From: Rhizobium mayense
Lineage (GTDB): Bacteria > Pseudomonadota > Alphaproteobacteria > Rhizobiales > Rhizobiaceae
NCBI RefSeq assembly: GCF_030272705.1
Contig: NZ_JARFYM010000040.1
Span: 1-48,428, forward strand
DNA: 48,428 bases
Direction: 5' to 3'
Shown here: piece by piece, positions 34,837 through 43,893 of the stretch
Position numbering within the stretch: the stretch's first letter is position 1
Layout: each line of letters begins with the position of its first letter
Position numbers and translations under genes: made by a program
The notes under the pieces: model-generated
Seen by the model: only the letters and a program-made list of their open reading frames with translations
Database searches by the model: none
What the model was told of the DNA's origin: nothing

Positions 34837-35107
34837 TTCGCTGCCACGCCGGCCGGCCGCCGAACTCGGTTGATCATGGCTAGGCCGATCATCGCCGCGT
34901 TTCGTCAAAGGTTGCATCCACCCCGATCGGACCTGAGTTCACCCGAGTGGTCTCCGCCTTTTGCTGTAGCCGATTTCGGCAGCAGTTGCATAGCGAGACT
35001 CCGTTTAATTGTAGCAGCGTTGTATTTTAGCAAGCATTTCCCTGGACTTTCAGCCGCCCGCAGCGACGAAATTAAGGCAAAACTGCCATCAAAACGCGGC
35101 AGCGCAT

Positions 35108-35836
35108 TCAATGCTGCAAAAATGTGGTCAGTGCCGGAATACCCTCCTGCTTCAGGAAATGCTCGATAGAAGCTGAAAGCCGAATTGTTCCGCCGTCGAT
35201 AAAGATCGCATGATCGGCAAGGCGGCGGACTTCGGCTGGATCATGCGAGACGATCAGTGCCGTATTGCCGGTCTCGCGGTGAAGCGCCGTCAACAGCTCC
35301 GCCATGCCGGAGCGCAGGCCGGGATCAAGGGCTGCGAAGGGCTCGTCGAGCAAAAGGATCGGCTTGTCGCGCACCAGCGCCCGGGCGAAGGCGGCGCGTT
35401 GCCGCTCGCCACCGGAAAGGGTGCCTGGTTTACGTCCGTCGAAACCGGCAAGCCCCACTCGCGCCAAGGCCCCCGAAATCCTTTGCCGATCGTCCGCGGT
35501 GAGCTTCAGCGACGGGCTGATGCCTAATCCGACATTGGTGAAGAGATCGAGATGGGCAAAAAGATTGTTATCCTGGAAGACCAGGGACACAGGCCGTTCC
35601 GAAGGATGCAGCCGGGTCGCGTCCCGCCCGGCGAGCATGATGCGGCCACGATCCGGCGTCTCGAAGCCGGCGAGCAGATTGAGGAAGGTGGACTTTCCCG
35701 ATCCGGAGGGACCGGTGATAGCGATGATCTTGCCCTGGGGCAGGTCGCAATCGAAGCGGAAATCATGCGTGCCGAGCTGCAGTTCGACGCCGGCCATCGC
35801 GATGCCCCGATCCGCCGTGCCCTGATTATCGGTCAT
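35108..35836 (-). CDS. thiQ: thiamine ABC transporter, ATP-binding protein
   Basis: ATPase of about 242 aa, last gene of thiBPQ. Walker A GPSGSGKST at about 42-50, Q-loop VFQDNNLFAHL, signature LSGGERQR, Walker B ILLLDEPFAALDPGLR. This ThiQ-type wording and the gene order after thiP fix the assignment. ATG 35836 has AAGGCGGA just upstream and overlaps the thiP stop by 11 nt; the frame is open to 35857. Confidence 0.93.
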   Translation of the reverse strand: MTDNQGTADRGIAMAGVELQLGTHDFRFDCDLPQGKIIAITGPSGSGKSTFLNLLAGFETPDRGRIMLAGRDATRLHPSERPVSLVFQDNNLFAHLDLFTNVGLGISPSLKLTADDRQRISGALARVGLAGFDGRKPGTLSGGERQRAAFARALVRDKPILLLDEPFAALDPGLRSGMAELLTALHRETGNTALIVSHDPAEVRRLADHAIFIDGGTIRLSASIEHFLKQEGIPALTTFLQH

Positions 35837-37469
35837 TCCGCCTGCCTTCGTCCTCATGCCTGCCTTGACCGGCAGTGCCGGCGATGGTCAGGAGAAGACA
35901 TACCAGCCCCAGGATGAATGCAAGCCCATCCGCGTCATTGGTGCGGTAGCTGCCGAGCTTGCTGTAGACCAGCCAGGGCAGCGTCATCAGGCTGTCGGAG
36001 CCGAAGAGGGCGATGGCGCCGAGATCGCCGAGCGAAAGCGCCATGGCGAAGGAGAGGGCGGTGAAGAACGGCTTGCGCAGGCCGGGCCAGTCGATCAGGT
36101 GCAGTCGCGACAATCCTTGAAGGCCGAGGCTTGCCGCCAGACGTTCGGTGCGGCGACGATGGACGGCATAGGCCGGCTCGAGGACGCGGATGACGAAGGG
36201 CAGCGCCATGAGGGCGTTGATGACGCTAATGAGAAGGGCGGCGAAGCGCGTGGGGTCGGCAAACGGCCTGAGCGCCAGGAACCATCCGGTCGCCAGCACG
36301 ATCGGCGGCACCAGCAGGACCAGAGAGGAGGTGCCGCTCAAGGCGATCGCCAGGCCGCGCAGGCCAGGCACTTTGCGGCGTTCGGCGGATATGACCGAGC
36401 GGGCGCGAATAATGGCGAAGGCGGCGAGGATCGCCAGACTGCCGGCGCCGAGCGCGATCATGAGGCTAGTCAAGATCGCCTGCAGGAAGATCGTCTGGCC
36501 GAGAAGCCTGAGAAGATCGGCCTTGAAGCCGGTGACGACCACAGAGGCAAGCGGCAGGCCGATGAACAGGGTGGCAAGCAGGAGCGATGCACCGTCGATC
36601 AATTTGGGGCCGGGCAATGCTCCGTCGATCCGCCGTACCGCACGGCCTGCCGTCAGCCCGTGATCGTCCGGTGCCGGAAGCAGAGCCATCGCGCCGAGAA
36701 TGGCGGCGGTCACCATGATTTGCAGAAGGGACAGGGCCACCGCGCGGCCGGGGTCGAAATCGAAGCGAAGCGCCTGGTAGATTGCCACCTCGAGCGTAGT
36801 CGCTGCCGGGCCGCCACCGAGGATCAGCACCAGTGTGAAACTGGTGGCGCAGAGCATGAAGATCAGGCCCGATATGCCGGGGATGAGGCCGCGCAGCATC
36901 GGCCATTCGATGAAGCGGAAAACGGAGGTCGGGCGCATGCCGAGCCCGCCGGCCATCAGCCAATACTCCGCCGGCACGCGTTCCAGCCCGGCAAGCATCA
37001 GGCGAGCCCCCAGCGGCAGGTTGAAGAAGACGTGCGCCAGCAGGATGCCTGTCAGCCCATAGATGCTGACCGGCTGCGACAGGCCGAGCCCGGTCAGCGC
37101 CTGATTGAGCACGCCTTGGCGTCCCCAGATGCCGAGCAGGCCGAGAGCGCCGATCAGCACCGGCAGGCCCATGGGGACGGCCATCAGCCGGATCAGCCAG
37201 AGCCGACCAGGAAAGCGGGGCTGCCGCGCGAGCGCGCGGGCGACCGGAATTGCCAGGGCAACGGAAATAAGGGTGGACAGCGTCGCCTGCAGCAGCGTGA
37301 AGCGCAGCACGCGCAGAAGGTAGGGCTCGGTGAGCGGATTGCCGCCGGCGGATTGGATGCCGGCAGCCAGCAAGGTCACGATGGCAAGGCCGATGAAAAG
37401 CGCGATGCCGGCGAGACCGAGCGCTCCGCCGGCAATGGCACGTCTTCTCTCGGATGCCGTCAGTATCAT
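35826..37469 (-). CDS. thiP: thiamine ABC transporter, permease
   Basis: Inner-membrane permease of 547 aa with about twelve helices in two homologous halves, each with an EAA-type loop (RVPAEYWLMAGGLGMRPTSVFRFIEWPMLRG in the first half and RRRTERLAASLGLQGLSRLHLIDWPGLRKPF in the second). This double-length fusion is typical of ThiP. It imports thiamine, and probably TMP and TPP, bound by ThiB. The thiB gene ends 7 nt before its start, and thiQ overlaps its end. Confidence 0.94.
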   Translation of the reverse strand: MILTASERRRAIAGGALGLAGIALFIGLAIVTLLAAGIQSAGGNPLTEPYLLRVLRFTLLQATLSTLISVALAIPVARALARQPRFPGRLWLIRLMAVPMGLPVLIGALGLLGIWGRQGVLNQALTGLGLSQPVSIYGLTGILLAHVFFNLPLGARLMLAGLERVPAEYWLMAGGLGMRPTSVFRFIEWPMLRGLIPGISGLIFMLCATSFTLVLILGGGPAATTLEVAIYQALRFDFDPGRAVALSLLQIMVTAAILGAMALLPAPDDHGLTAGRAVRRIDGALPGPKLIDGASLLLATLFIGLPLASVVVTGFKADLLRLLGQTIFLQAILTSLMIALGAGSLAILAAFAIIRARSVISAERRKVPGLRGLAIALSGTSSLVLLVPPIVLATGWFLALRPFADPTRFAALLISVINALMALPFVIRVLEPAYAVHRRRTERLAASLGLQGLSRLHLIDWPGLRKPFFTALSFAMALSLGDLGAIALFGSDSLMTLPWLVYSKLGSYRTNDADGLAFILGLVCLLLTIAGTAGQGRHEDEGRRNDR

Positions 37470-37476
37470 CTCGATG

Positions 37477-38505
37477 TCAGTTCGTGCTGGTGGCCGCCAG
37501 CCATTCGTCGATCCAGGCCTTGCGGTTCTTCTCGACCACGTCGGGAGCCATCAGGAAGGTCTTGGACGGTACGACCAGCTTGCTGAAAGCATCCGGCAGG
37601 GGCTCGGAGGTGGCCGAGACCGGCATCATCCAGTTGTTGGTCGGGATCGTGTCCTGGAAGCCGGGTGAGACCATGAACTTCAGGAAGTCACGGGCAAGCT
37701 CCTTGTTCGGCGAGGATTTGATCAGGCCGGCCACTTCGATCTGGATGTAGTGGCCTTCGGAGAAGGCAGCCGCCTGATAGCGGTCGGTCTTGTCCTCGAT
37801 CATGTGATAGGCCGGCGACGTCGTATAGGAGAGCACCATCGGTGCCTCGCCCTTGGTAAAGAGGTCATAGGCTTCCGACCAGCCCGGCGTCACCGTCAGG
37901 ATGCGGCCCTTCAGCTTCGTCCAGGCATCCGCCGCCTTGTCGCCATAGACCGACTTGACCCAGAGCAGCAGCCCGAGGCCCGGCGTCGAGGTGCGCGGGT
38001 CCTCGATGACGATCTTCTGTGAAGGATCACCCTCGACCAGATCCTTCATGCTCTTCGGCGGGTTCTTAATCGTCTGCGTGTCGTAGACGACGGCAAAATG
38101 GCCGTAGTCGTAGGGAACGAAGACGTCGTCCTTGAAACCGCCGGGAACCTTCAGGCCAGATGTGTCGACGCTGCTGGCATCGAACAAGCCGGTGTCCTTG
38201 GCCTCGTCGACGAGATTGGTGTCGAGGCCGAGAACGACATCGGCCTTGGTGCCGGGTCCCTCTAACTTCAGGCGGGAGAGCAGGGCCACGCCGTCGGTAA
38301 CGCTGACGTAATTGACCGTGCAACCGCAGGTCTTCTCGAAGGCGGCCTTGACCTTGGCGCCCGGACCCCAGTCGGCGGTGAAACTTTCATAGGTGTAGAT
38401 GGTAAGCGTCTTGTCGGCGGCTTCCGCGCCCTGGGCGGCAAAAAGCGTTGCGCCGGCGGCGAGAGCCAGGCCGGTGAACAGTGACAGCAGCGATCGGTTG
38501 GGCAT
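37477..38505 (-). CDS. thiB: thiamine-binding periplasmic protein
   Basis: 342 aa. Signal peptide (about 1-29, SLLSLFTGLALAAGATLFAAQGAEA), then a type II binding protein with the ThiB features LTIYTYESFTADWGPG, FEKTCGCTVNYV, and YDYGHFAVVYD. ATG 38505 has GGAGG upstream; the frame is open to 38553 but the riboswitch and ribosome site support 38505. It is the first gene of thiBPQ and lies under a TPP riboswitch. Confidence 0.95.
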   Translation of the reverse strand: MPNRSLLSLFTGLALAAGATLFAAQGAEAADKTLTIYTYESFTADWGPGAKVKAAFEKTCGCTVNYVSVTDGVALLSRLKLEGPGTKADVVLGLDTNLVDEAKDTGLFDASSVDTSGLKVPGGFKDDVFVPYDYGHFAVVYDTQTIKNPPKSMKDLVEGDPSQKIVIEDPRTSTPGLGLLLWVKSVYGDKAADAWTKLKGRILTVTPGWSEAYDLFTKGEAPMVLSYTTSPAYHMIEDKTDRYQAAAFSEGHYIQIEVAGLIKSSPNKELARDFLKFMVSPGFQDTIPTNNWMMPVSATSEPLPDAFSKLVVPSKTFLMAPDVVEKNRKAWIDEWLAATSTN

Positions 38506-38569
38506 GACAGCGCCTCCTCGTTGGTTTCGTCTCGAACGGGAAAAGGGCGCCATGATTTCGTCACGCGTC

Positions 38570-38665
38570 TAATCCCTCCGCCGGTGTTAGCCGGATCAGG
38601 TTCCGCGGGTTGGCCGGTGAAAGCCTCTCAGCCAGATGTCTTCTAAAAGACATAAGGCACCCCGT
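38570..38665 (-). promoter_or_regulatory. TPP riboswitch (THI element) of thiBPQ
   Basis: On the minus strand: CGGGGTGCC near 38664, then CTGAGA near 38630, then the conserved ACCCGCGGAACCTGATCC near 38600, ending GGAGGGAT near 38573. These are the classic THI-box features in correct order. About 65 nt before the thiB start. High TPP should lower expression, probably by blocking the ribosome site as no terminator is evident. Confidence 0.95.
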
Positions 38666-38744
38666 TAGAGCGTTGGCAGGTTTAGTCCTGTGACGAAGGG
38701 ATGACAAGGGGAATGATTCCCCTGTCGATTGCAGGCCTGATGTC

Positions 38745-40280
38745 TTACTCGGCGGCGTGGGCGGCAGCCGAGCTGTCGAGCTTCTTGGCGGCGTTGGGCA
38801 GCTGCACATTCCTGAGCGCAATGGAGGTCAGCAGGCCAATAAAGCAGAAGCCGGCGGCCGTCATGAACAGCGGGCTGAAAGCGCTCGCATAGGCATTGGC
38901 AACACCTTCGCGTGTGGCTTCCGGCAAGGCAGCCATCATCTTCGGTGTCAGTTCCTCGATGTTGGCAACGCCGGGAATGGAGACGCCGACGTCGCTGAGC
39001 TTGGCGGCGATGATGGCGCCGTAGATGGAGATGGCGATCGATGCGCCGCCCATGCGCGAGAGCGTCACGGCGCCGGTGGCGGCACCAACGTCACGGCTGG
39101 CGGCGGCATTCTGCACACCGATGACCGGGACCTGCTGCGCCAGACCGATGCCAATGCCGTGCAGCAGCATCAGGGCGCCGATGAACACGATCGGCGTGCC
39201 GGCATGAACCTGCGCCAGCGTGACGAAAGCAATGGTGCTGCAGGCCGCGCTGGCGATGGCGAAGGGCTTGTAGCGACCTCTCATCGAAATCAGCCGGCCG
39301 GCCGAGAGCGAGCCGCAGACGATGCCACCGGTCAACAGGATGAACAGCAGGCCGGCCATCGACGGCGACAGGCCGGTCGTCGTCTGCAGGAAGAGCGCGA
39401 AATAATTGACCATGCCGATGGCGACCGCGCCACTCGTGACCGAAATGATCAGGAGCAGGCCGAAGGTCGGGTTGCTGAACAGCGTCAGCGGGACGATCGG
39501 CTCCGACGCGCGGCGTTCGACGAAAACCCAGGCCAGCGCACACAAGACGCCAAAAGCGATGATGCCGAGGCATTGTGGCGCAAGCAGCGAACCGAAGAGC
39601 TCGGTGCCATCTGCGGCGAGCACGATGCTGGTGGTGGTCAGCGCAAGGAGGATCGCGCCCGCATAGTCGATCTTCGGGCGGCGGGCCGGCTTGCGGTAAG
39701 GCAGCATGAAGGCGAGGCCGGCAAGGACGACGAAGCCGATCGGTACGTTGACGAGGAAGATCGAGCGCCAGCCGAAGAGGTCGCTCATCGTGCCGCCGAG
39801 AACGGGGCCGATGGCGCCGGAGGCCATCAGTACCAGGCTGGAATAGCTCTGGTAACGGGCGCGCTCCCGAGGCTCGAACAGATCGGCATTGACGGCGAAG
39901 ATCGACACCAGGATGCCGCCGCCGCCAAGGCCCTGCAGGACGCGGGCGGCAATCAGCGTGTTCATCGATACCGCAAGGCCGCAGACGGCCGAACCAATGG
40001 TGAAGATGGCGATTGCGGCCATCATCACATATTTACGGCCAAAGAGGTCGCCGAGCTTGCCGTAGACCGGCATGGAGGCCGAAAGAGCGAGCAGATAGGC
40101 CGAGCCGATCCAGCCGAAACGTTCCAGGTGCCCAAATTCCCCGACGATGGTTGGCAACGCCGTCGATACGATCTGGTTGTCCAGGGTTGCCATGAACATG
40201 GCGGTCATCAGGAAAAAGAAGAGAATAAGCCGGCGACGGTGATCCGCCACGAGTGGCGCGGGCGTAGTTTGCATATCCAT
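38745..40280 (-). CDS. DHA2-family MFS multidrug efflux transporter (EmrB/QacA type)
   Basis: 511 aa, fourteen predicted helices. Motif D-like LDNQIVSTALPTIVGEFG at about 33-50 and motif A GKLGDLFGRKYVM at about 73-85; GPVLGGTMSDLFGWRSIFLVNVPIG (about 155-179) is the DHA2 motif C region. It should export drugs or toxic metabolites using the proton gradient. It is divergent from a MarR gene, its probable regulator. No EmrA partner is adjacent. Confidence 0.93.
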   Translation of the reverse strand: MDMQTTPAPLVADHRRRLILFFFLMTAMFMATLDNQIVSTALPTIVGEFGHLERFGWIGSAYLLALSASMPVYGKLGDLFGRKYVMMAAIAIFTIGSAVCGLAVSMNTLIAARVLQGLGGGGILVSIFAVNADLFEPRERARYQSYSSLVLMASGAIGPVLGGTMSDLFGWRSIFLVNVPIGFVVLAGLAFMLPYRKPARRPKIDYAGAILLALTTTSIVLAADGTELFGSLLAPQCLGIIAFGVLCALAWVFVERRASEPIVPLTLFSNPTFGLLLIISVTSGAVAIGMVNYFALFLQTTTGLSPSMAGLLFILLTGGIVCGSLSAGRLISMRGRYKPFAIASAACSTIAFVTLAQVHAGTPIVFIGALMLLHGIGIGLAQQVPVIGVQNAAASRDVGAATGAVTLSRMGGASIAISIYGAIIAAKLSDVGVSIPGVANIEELTPKMMAALPEATREGVANAYASAFSPLFMTAAGFCFIGLLTSIALRNVQLPNAAKKLDSSAAAHAAE

Positions 40281-40428
40281 GGAACGAGAAATCCGAGCTT
40301 GCCCGGAACGCTATGCGCTCGACCGAACGCATAGGAACGCCCCGGTTCCTGAATGCGGAACATGGCGCTTTCGTGCTAATATCCGAAAACGGATGTCCCG
40401 AAACAACATATGTGCTATCAGCATATAA

Positions 40429-40441
40429 TTGTCAATGACAA
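40429..40441. promoter_or_regulatory. MarR operator candidate
   Basis: TTGTCAATGACAA: perfect 6+1+6 palindrome between the divergent DHA2 and MarR starts, next to a second imperfect inverted repeat near 40408-40427 (ATATG...CATAT). The size is right for a MarR dimer. Confidence 0.5.
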
Positions 40442-40494
40442 GTGAATGCTGTTTGCATATTTTAATTCTTGTCCGTCTCTGATATGTTGGATTG

Positions 40495-41022
40495 ATGACA
40501 ACAGCAACAACCACACGAGAAGTTGAAGCCTCGCCATTGCCCGAAGATGAAAACCTGTTGCGTATCGGGCAAGTGATGACGCGCATGCGCGTGATGACGG
40601 GCCGCCGCATGATCGGCCGGCTTGCCATCCAGAATGTCGCGCCGGGCCTTGAACTTTCGCATCTCGACGTCATCGATGCCGTGAGGCGCGCGGAAGGGTC
40701 CGGCGAAGTCACAGTCGGGGCAATTGCCGAGATCTTGCGCATCGATCCGTCGCGGGCAAGCCGTATCGTCGCCGAGATGGTCGCCCGAGGCGTGCTGCGC
40801 CGCAAGGCGTCGCAGGCAGATGCGCGCCGCATCGTCGTCGTGCTCACCGCGCTCGGCCAAAGGTTGCTCGCCGAGATCCAGGCGCAGAAATTCGCTCTGA
40901 TCGAGGGCATCGTGGCTGATTGGCCGGCTGAGGATATCGAGGCGTTCTCGCGTTTGTTCGACCGTTTTATCGGCGGCTATGAACATGCTTTTCAGACGCG
41001 TCTCAAGGACACGGACGGCTGA
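40495..41022 (+). CDS. MarR-family transcriptional regulator
   Basis: 175 aa. Winged helix at about 55-115: ELSHLDVIDAVRRA, VTVGAIAEILRIDPSRASRIVAEMVARGVLRRKASQADARRIVVVLTALG with the usual D-x-R wing (DARR). The N-terminal 25 residues are extended and variable. It is divergent from the DHA2 pump, so probably represses it and itself, released by a ligand. ATG at 40495 preferred over the TTG one codon earlier. Confidence 0.9.
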   Translation: MTTATTTREVEASPLPEDENLLRIGQVMTRMRVMTGRRMIGRLAIQNVAPGLELSHLDVIDAVRRAEGSGEVTVGAIAEILRIDPSRASRIVAEMVARGVLRRKASQADARRIVVVLTALGQRLLAEIQAQKFALIEGIVADWPAEDIEAFSRLFDRFIGGYEHAFQTRLKDTDG

Positions 41023-41087
41023 ATGCCGGCTGGGCACTAAACAGCGCTCTTCCCTAGAGACACGTCTTTGCGCTATGGGCTTGGCAC

Positions 41088-41741
41088 ATGAGCCAATCCA
41101 CCACCTTCACCATTCTCCTCGGCGGCGAGCTTCGCCTGACGGACCGGCTGCGTGCGGCCACGGCCGGCAGCCGTTTCATCGCGGCGGATGGCGGCATGCG
41201 TCATGCCGTGACGCTCAATACGACGCCCGAACTCTGGGTCGGCGATTTCGACTCGACGCCGGCGGAGTTGCGCGGCGCATTCCCGCATGTGCCCAAACAG
41301 CCCTATCCGGCGGCAAAGGCGGCGACGGATGGCGAGATTGCCATATCGGAAGCGATCGACCGCGGCGCGAAACGGTTGATCCTTGCCGGTGCCATGGGTG
41401 GAGAGCGTTCGGATCACGCCATCCAGCATCTGCTCTATGGCGTTCAGCTCGCCGAAAAAGGTTTCGACGTCCTGCTGACCTCCGGCGATGAAGAGGCCGT
41501 GCCGCTGCTGCCGGGCGATCTGGAACTGGCGTTGCCGGCCGGCTCGCTGTTTTCCATTCTCGGCTTCAGCGATCTGACGAGTCTCTTCATTCACAATGCT
41601 CGCTATCCCCTGCGCGATTTCCATCTGCCCTTCGGCGCATCGCGCACCATTTCCAATGTAGCGGAGGGCGTCGTGCGCCTTTCGCTCGGCAGCGGCAGGG
41701 CCATTGTCCTCGCCCGCCCCTATGATCTCAGTGGAGTCTGA
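41088..41741 (+). CDS. thiN: thiamine diphosphokinase
   Basis: Transfers pyrophosphate from ATP to thiamine, making TPP directly, and so completes the salvage route begun by thiBPQ. 217 aa. Motifs: AADGG with Asp34, GDFDS at 52-56, the ATDGE region (Thr80-Asp81-x-Glu83), GGERSDH at 104-110, and SNVAEG in the C-terminal thiamine-binding domain. Ribosome site is weak. It lies 2.6 kb from thiB on the other strand, with no THI box in front. The following TTG-start ABC-F gene begins 2 nt after its stop. Confidence 0.93.
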   Translation: MSQSTTFTILLGGELRLTDRLRAATAGSRFIAADGGMRHAVTLNTTPELWVGDFDSTPAELRGAFPHVPKQPYPAAKAATDGEIAISEAIDRGAKRLILAGAMGGERSDHAIQHLLYGVQLAEKGFDVLLTSGDEEAVPLLPGDLELALPAGSLFSILGFSDLTSLFIHNARYPLRDFHLPFGASRTISNVAEGVVRLSLGSGRAIVLARPYDLSGV

Positions 41742-41743
41742 TC

Positions 41744-43573
41744 TTGGCCCCTCCCATCCTGAAACTTGACGACATCTTCCTGAGCTTCGGCGGCGCGCCG
41801 CTGCTCGCCGGTGCCGGGCTGCAGGTGGAGCCCGGTGACAAGATCTGTCTTGTCGGCCGCAACGGCTCCGGCAAGTCGACACTCCTGAAGATCGCCGCCG
41901 GCCTCGTCGAGGCGCAGTCCGGAGAAGTCTTCCGCCATCCGTCGTCGACGGTGCGCTATCTCGAGCAGGCGCCGGACTTTGCCGATTACAAGACCGTCGC
42001 CGCCTATGCCGAAGCCGGTCTTGGACCGGGCGACGATCCCTATCGCGTCACCTATCTGCTGTCACATCTTGGCCTGACCGGCGAGGAAGACCCGAAAAAT
42101 CTCTCGGGCGGCGAGGCGCGCCGCGCGGCTCTGGCCCGCGTTCTTGCGCCGGAGCCTGATATCCTGCTGCTCGACGAGCCGACCAACCATCTGGACCTGC
42201 CAACCATCGAGTGGCTGGAAGGCGAGCTGCAGAAGAGTCGCAGCGCCCTGGTGCTCATCTCCCACGACCGTCGCTTCCTGGAAAAGGTATCGACGGCGAC
42301 CGTCTGGCTCGACCGCGGCACGTCGCGGCGGCTCGATCGCGGTTTTGCGTTTTTTGAAGCCTGGCGCGACCAGGTGCTGGAAGCTGAGGAGCTGGAACAG
42401 CATAAGCTCGGCAAGGCGATCGAGCGCGAGGAACATTGGCTGCGTTATGGCGTGACCGCGCGGCGCAAGCGCAATATGCGCCGCCTGGGCGAATTGCAGG
42501 ACATGCGCGCGCGTCATCGCGGCCACAAGGGGCCGCAGGGAGCCGTGCAGGCGGCGGCCGCCGACGCGCAGGAGAGTGGCAAGCTGGTGATCGAGGCTGA
42601 CAAGATCATCAAGACCTATGACGAGCGCCTCATCGTCGCGCCGTTTTCGATCCGGGTGCATCGCGGCGACTGCATCGGTCTCGTTGGTCCGAACGGCGCC
42701 GGCAAGACGACGCTGCTGAAGATGCTGACCGGCCAATTGGCGCCGGATAACGGCACAGTCAAGCTCGGCACAAATCTGGAGATCGCGACACTCGACCAGA
42801 AGCGGGAAGACCTTAATCCGGAGGATACGCTCGCCAATTATCTGACGGACGGCCGCGGTGAGAACTTGCTGGTCAACGGCGAGCAACGGCATGTCACAGG
42901 CTATATGAAGGAGTTCCTTTTCCAGCCGGAGCAGGCGCGCACGCCGATCAAGAATCTTTCCGGCGGCGAGCGCGCCCGGCTGATGCTGGCCCGCATCCTG
43001 TCGCGGCCGACCAATCTCCTGATCCTCGACGAACCGACCAACGATCTCGATATCGAGACGCTGGATCTGCTGCAGGAGATCGTTGCGGGCTTCAACGGCA
43101 CCGTTATCCTCGTCAGCCACGATCGTGATTTCCTCGACCGCACCGTGACCTCGACCATAGCTCCCGCCAATCCCGAGGAGCCGGATGGTCGTTGGATCGA
43201 ATATGCCGGCGGCTATTCCGACATGCTTGCCCAGCGCAAGGGCGCGATCGAGGAGCGCCGGCGAGCCGAAAAGACGGCCGAGAAACCGCGAGCCGCTGAA
43301 ACCTCGGCAGCCGCCGCCGAGCCTTCGAAGGGCAGGGGCAAGCTCTCCTACAAGCAGAAATTCGCCCTAGAAAACCTGCCGAAGGAGATGGCGAAGGCCG
43401 AGGCTGAGATCGCCGCCCGCGAAAAGAAAATGGCCGATCCCAACCTCTTCGCCAAGGATCCGGCCAGCTTCAACCGCCTTGCCGCGGAAATGGAAAAGCT
43501 GCGCGACAGCCTGACAAAAATGGAAGAGGAATGGCTGCAACTCGAGATGCTGCGGGAAGAGCTGGAAGGGTGA
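41744..43573 (+). CDS. ABC-F family ATPase, Uup-like
   Basis: Soluble ATPase of 609 aa with two nucleotide-binding domains and no membrane part. First: GRNGSGKST (about 37-45), LSGGEARRAAL, LLLDEPTNHLD. Second: GPNGAGKTT (about 312-320), LSGGERARLML, ILDEPTNDLD. Between them the linker is charged and helical (about 210-260), and the C-terminal 100 residues form a coiled coil (LPKEMAKAEAEIAAREKKM, LRDSLTKMEEEW), as in Uup. ABC-F proteins act on ribosomes or DNA repair. TTG at 41744 with GTGGAG 8 nt upstream; two bases after thiN. Confidence 0.9.
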   Translation: MAPPILKLDDIFLSFGGAPLLAGAGLQVEPGDKICLVGRNGSGKSTLLKIAAGLVEAQSGEVFRHPSSTVRYLEQAPDFADYKTVAAYAEAGLGPGDDPYRVTYLLSHLGLTGEEDPKNLSGGEARRAALARVLAPEPDILLLDEPTNHLDLPTIEWLEGELQKSRSALVLISHDRRFLEKVSTATVWLDRGTSRRLDRGFAFFEAWRDQVLEAEELEQHKLGKAIEREEHWLRYGVTARRKRNMRRLGELQDMRARHRGHKGPQGAVQAAAADAQESGKLVIEADKIIKTYDERLIVAPFSIRVHRGDCIGLVGPNGAGKTTLLKMLTGQLAPDNGTVKLGTNLEIATLDQKREDLNPEDTLANYLTDGRGENLLVNGEQRHVTGYMKEFLFQPEQARTPIKNLSGGERARLMLARILSRPTNLLILDEPTNDLDIETLDLLQEIVAGFNGTVILVSHDRDFLDRTVTSTIAPANPEEPDGRWIEYAGGYSDMLAQRKGAIEERRRAEKTAEKPRAAETSAAAAEPSKGRGKLSYKQKFALENLPKEMAKAEAEIAAREKKMADPNLFAKDPASFNRLAAEMEKLRDSLTKMEEEWLQLEMLREELEG

Positions 43574-43893
43574 GGACCGGTCAATACCGTGTCATCAACC
43601 TTTCATCGCTATCGGTATAATAAAGAAAACAAATAGTTGCGGCCGATGCGCCGTAGCAATTCTCTGTTGTCGAAATCGATAAACTGTTTATACATTATGT
43701 TAAAAGTGCCGGCCCTTGAGCCGGACAGCATGCGGATCATCAATCATCCGCGACGCATTGGGAAGTCCGAAGAGACCTAGCCGGGAGCCGCTATGGGCAA
43801 AGGCAGGTTCTTCGCAGAAGGCTGCAGGCAGACATGACGAACGCTTGACGCGGCAGTTTTGCCGTGGGTGATCTATTGTTTAGGGGGTCCTTC
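43574..43893. promoter_or_regulatory. control region of the RND efflux operon
   Basis: 320-bp gap holding the RND promoter. AT-rich sequence near 43676-43704 (CGATAAACTGTTTATACATTATG) could include a -10. Two small inverted repeats follow, CCGGC/GCCGG (around 43711-43726) and GCGGAT/ATCCGC (43731-43750). No adjacent TetR or MarR gene is in the window and no ORF is supported here. Confidence 0.4.

Noticed and set aside
35856..37586. 576-aa open frame antisense to thiP
   Set aside because: Low-information Gln/Glu/Arg/Ala protein opposite a well-conserved permease; same reasoning for similar frames at 4072-5517, 12664-13758, 38757-40334 and 45060-46586.
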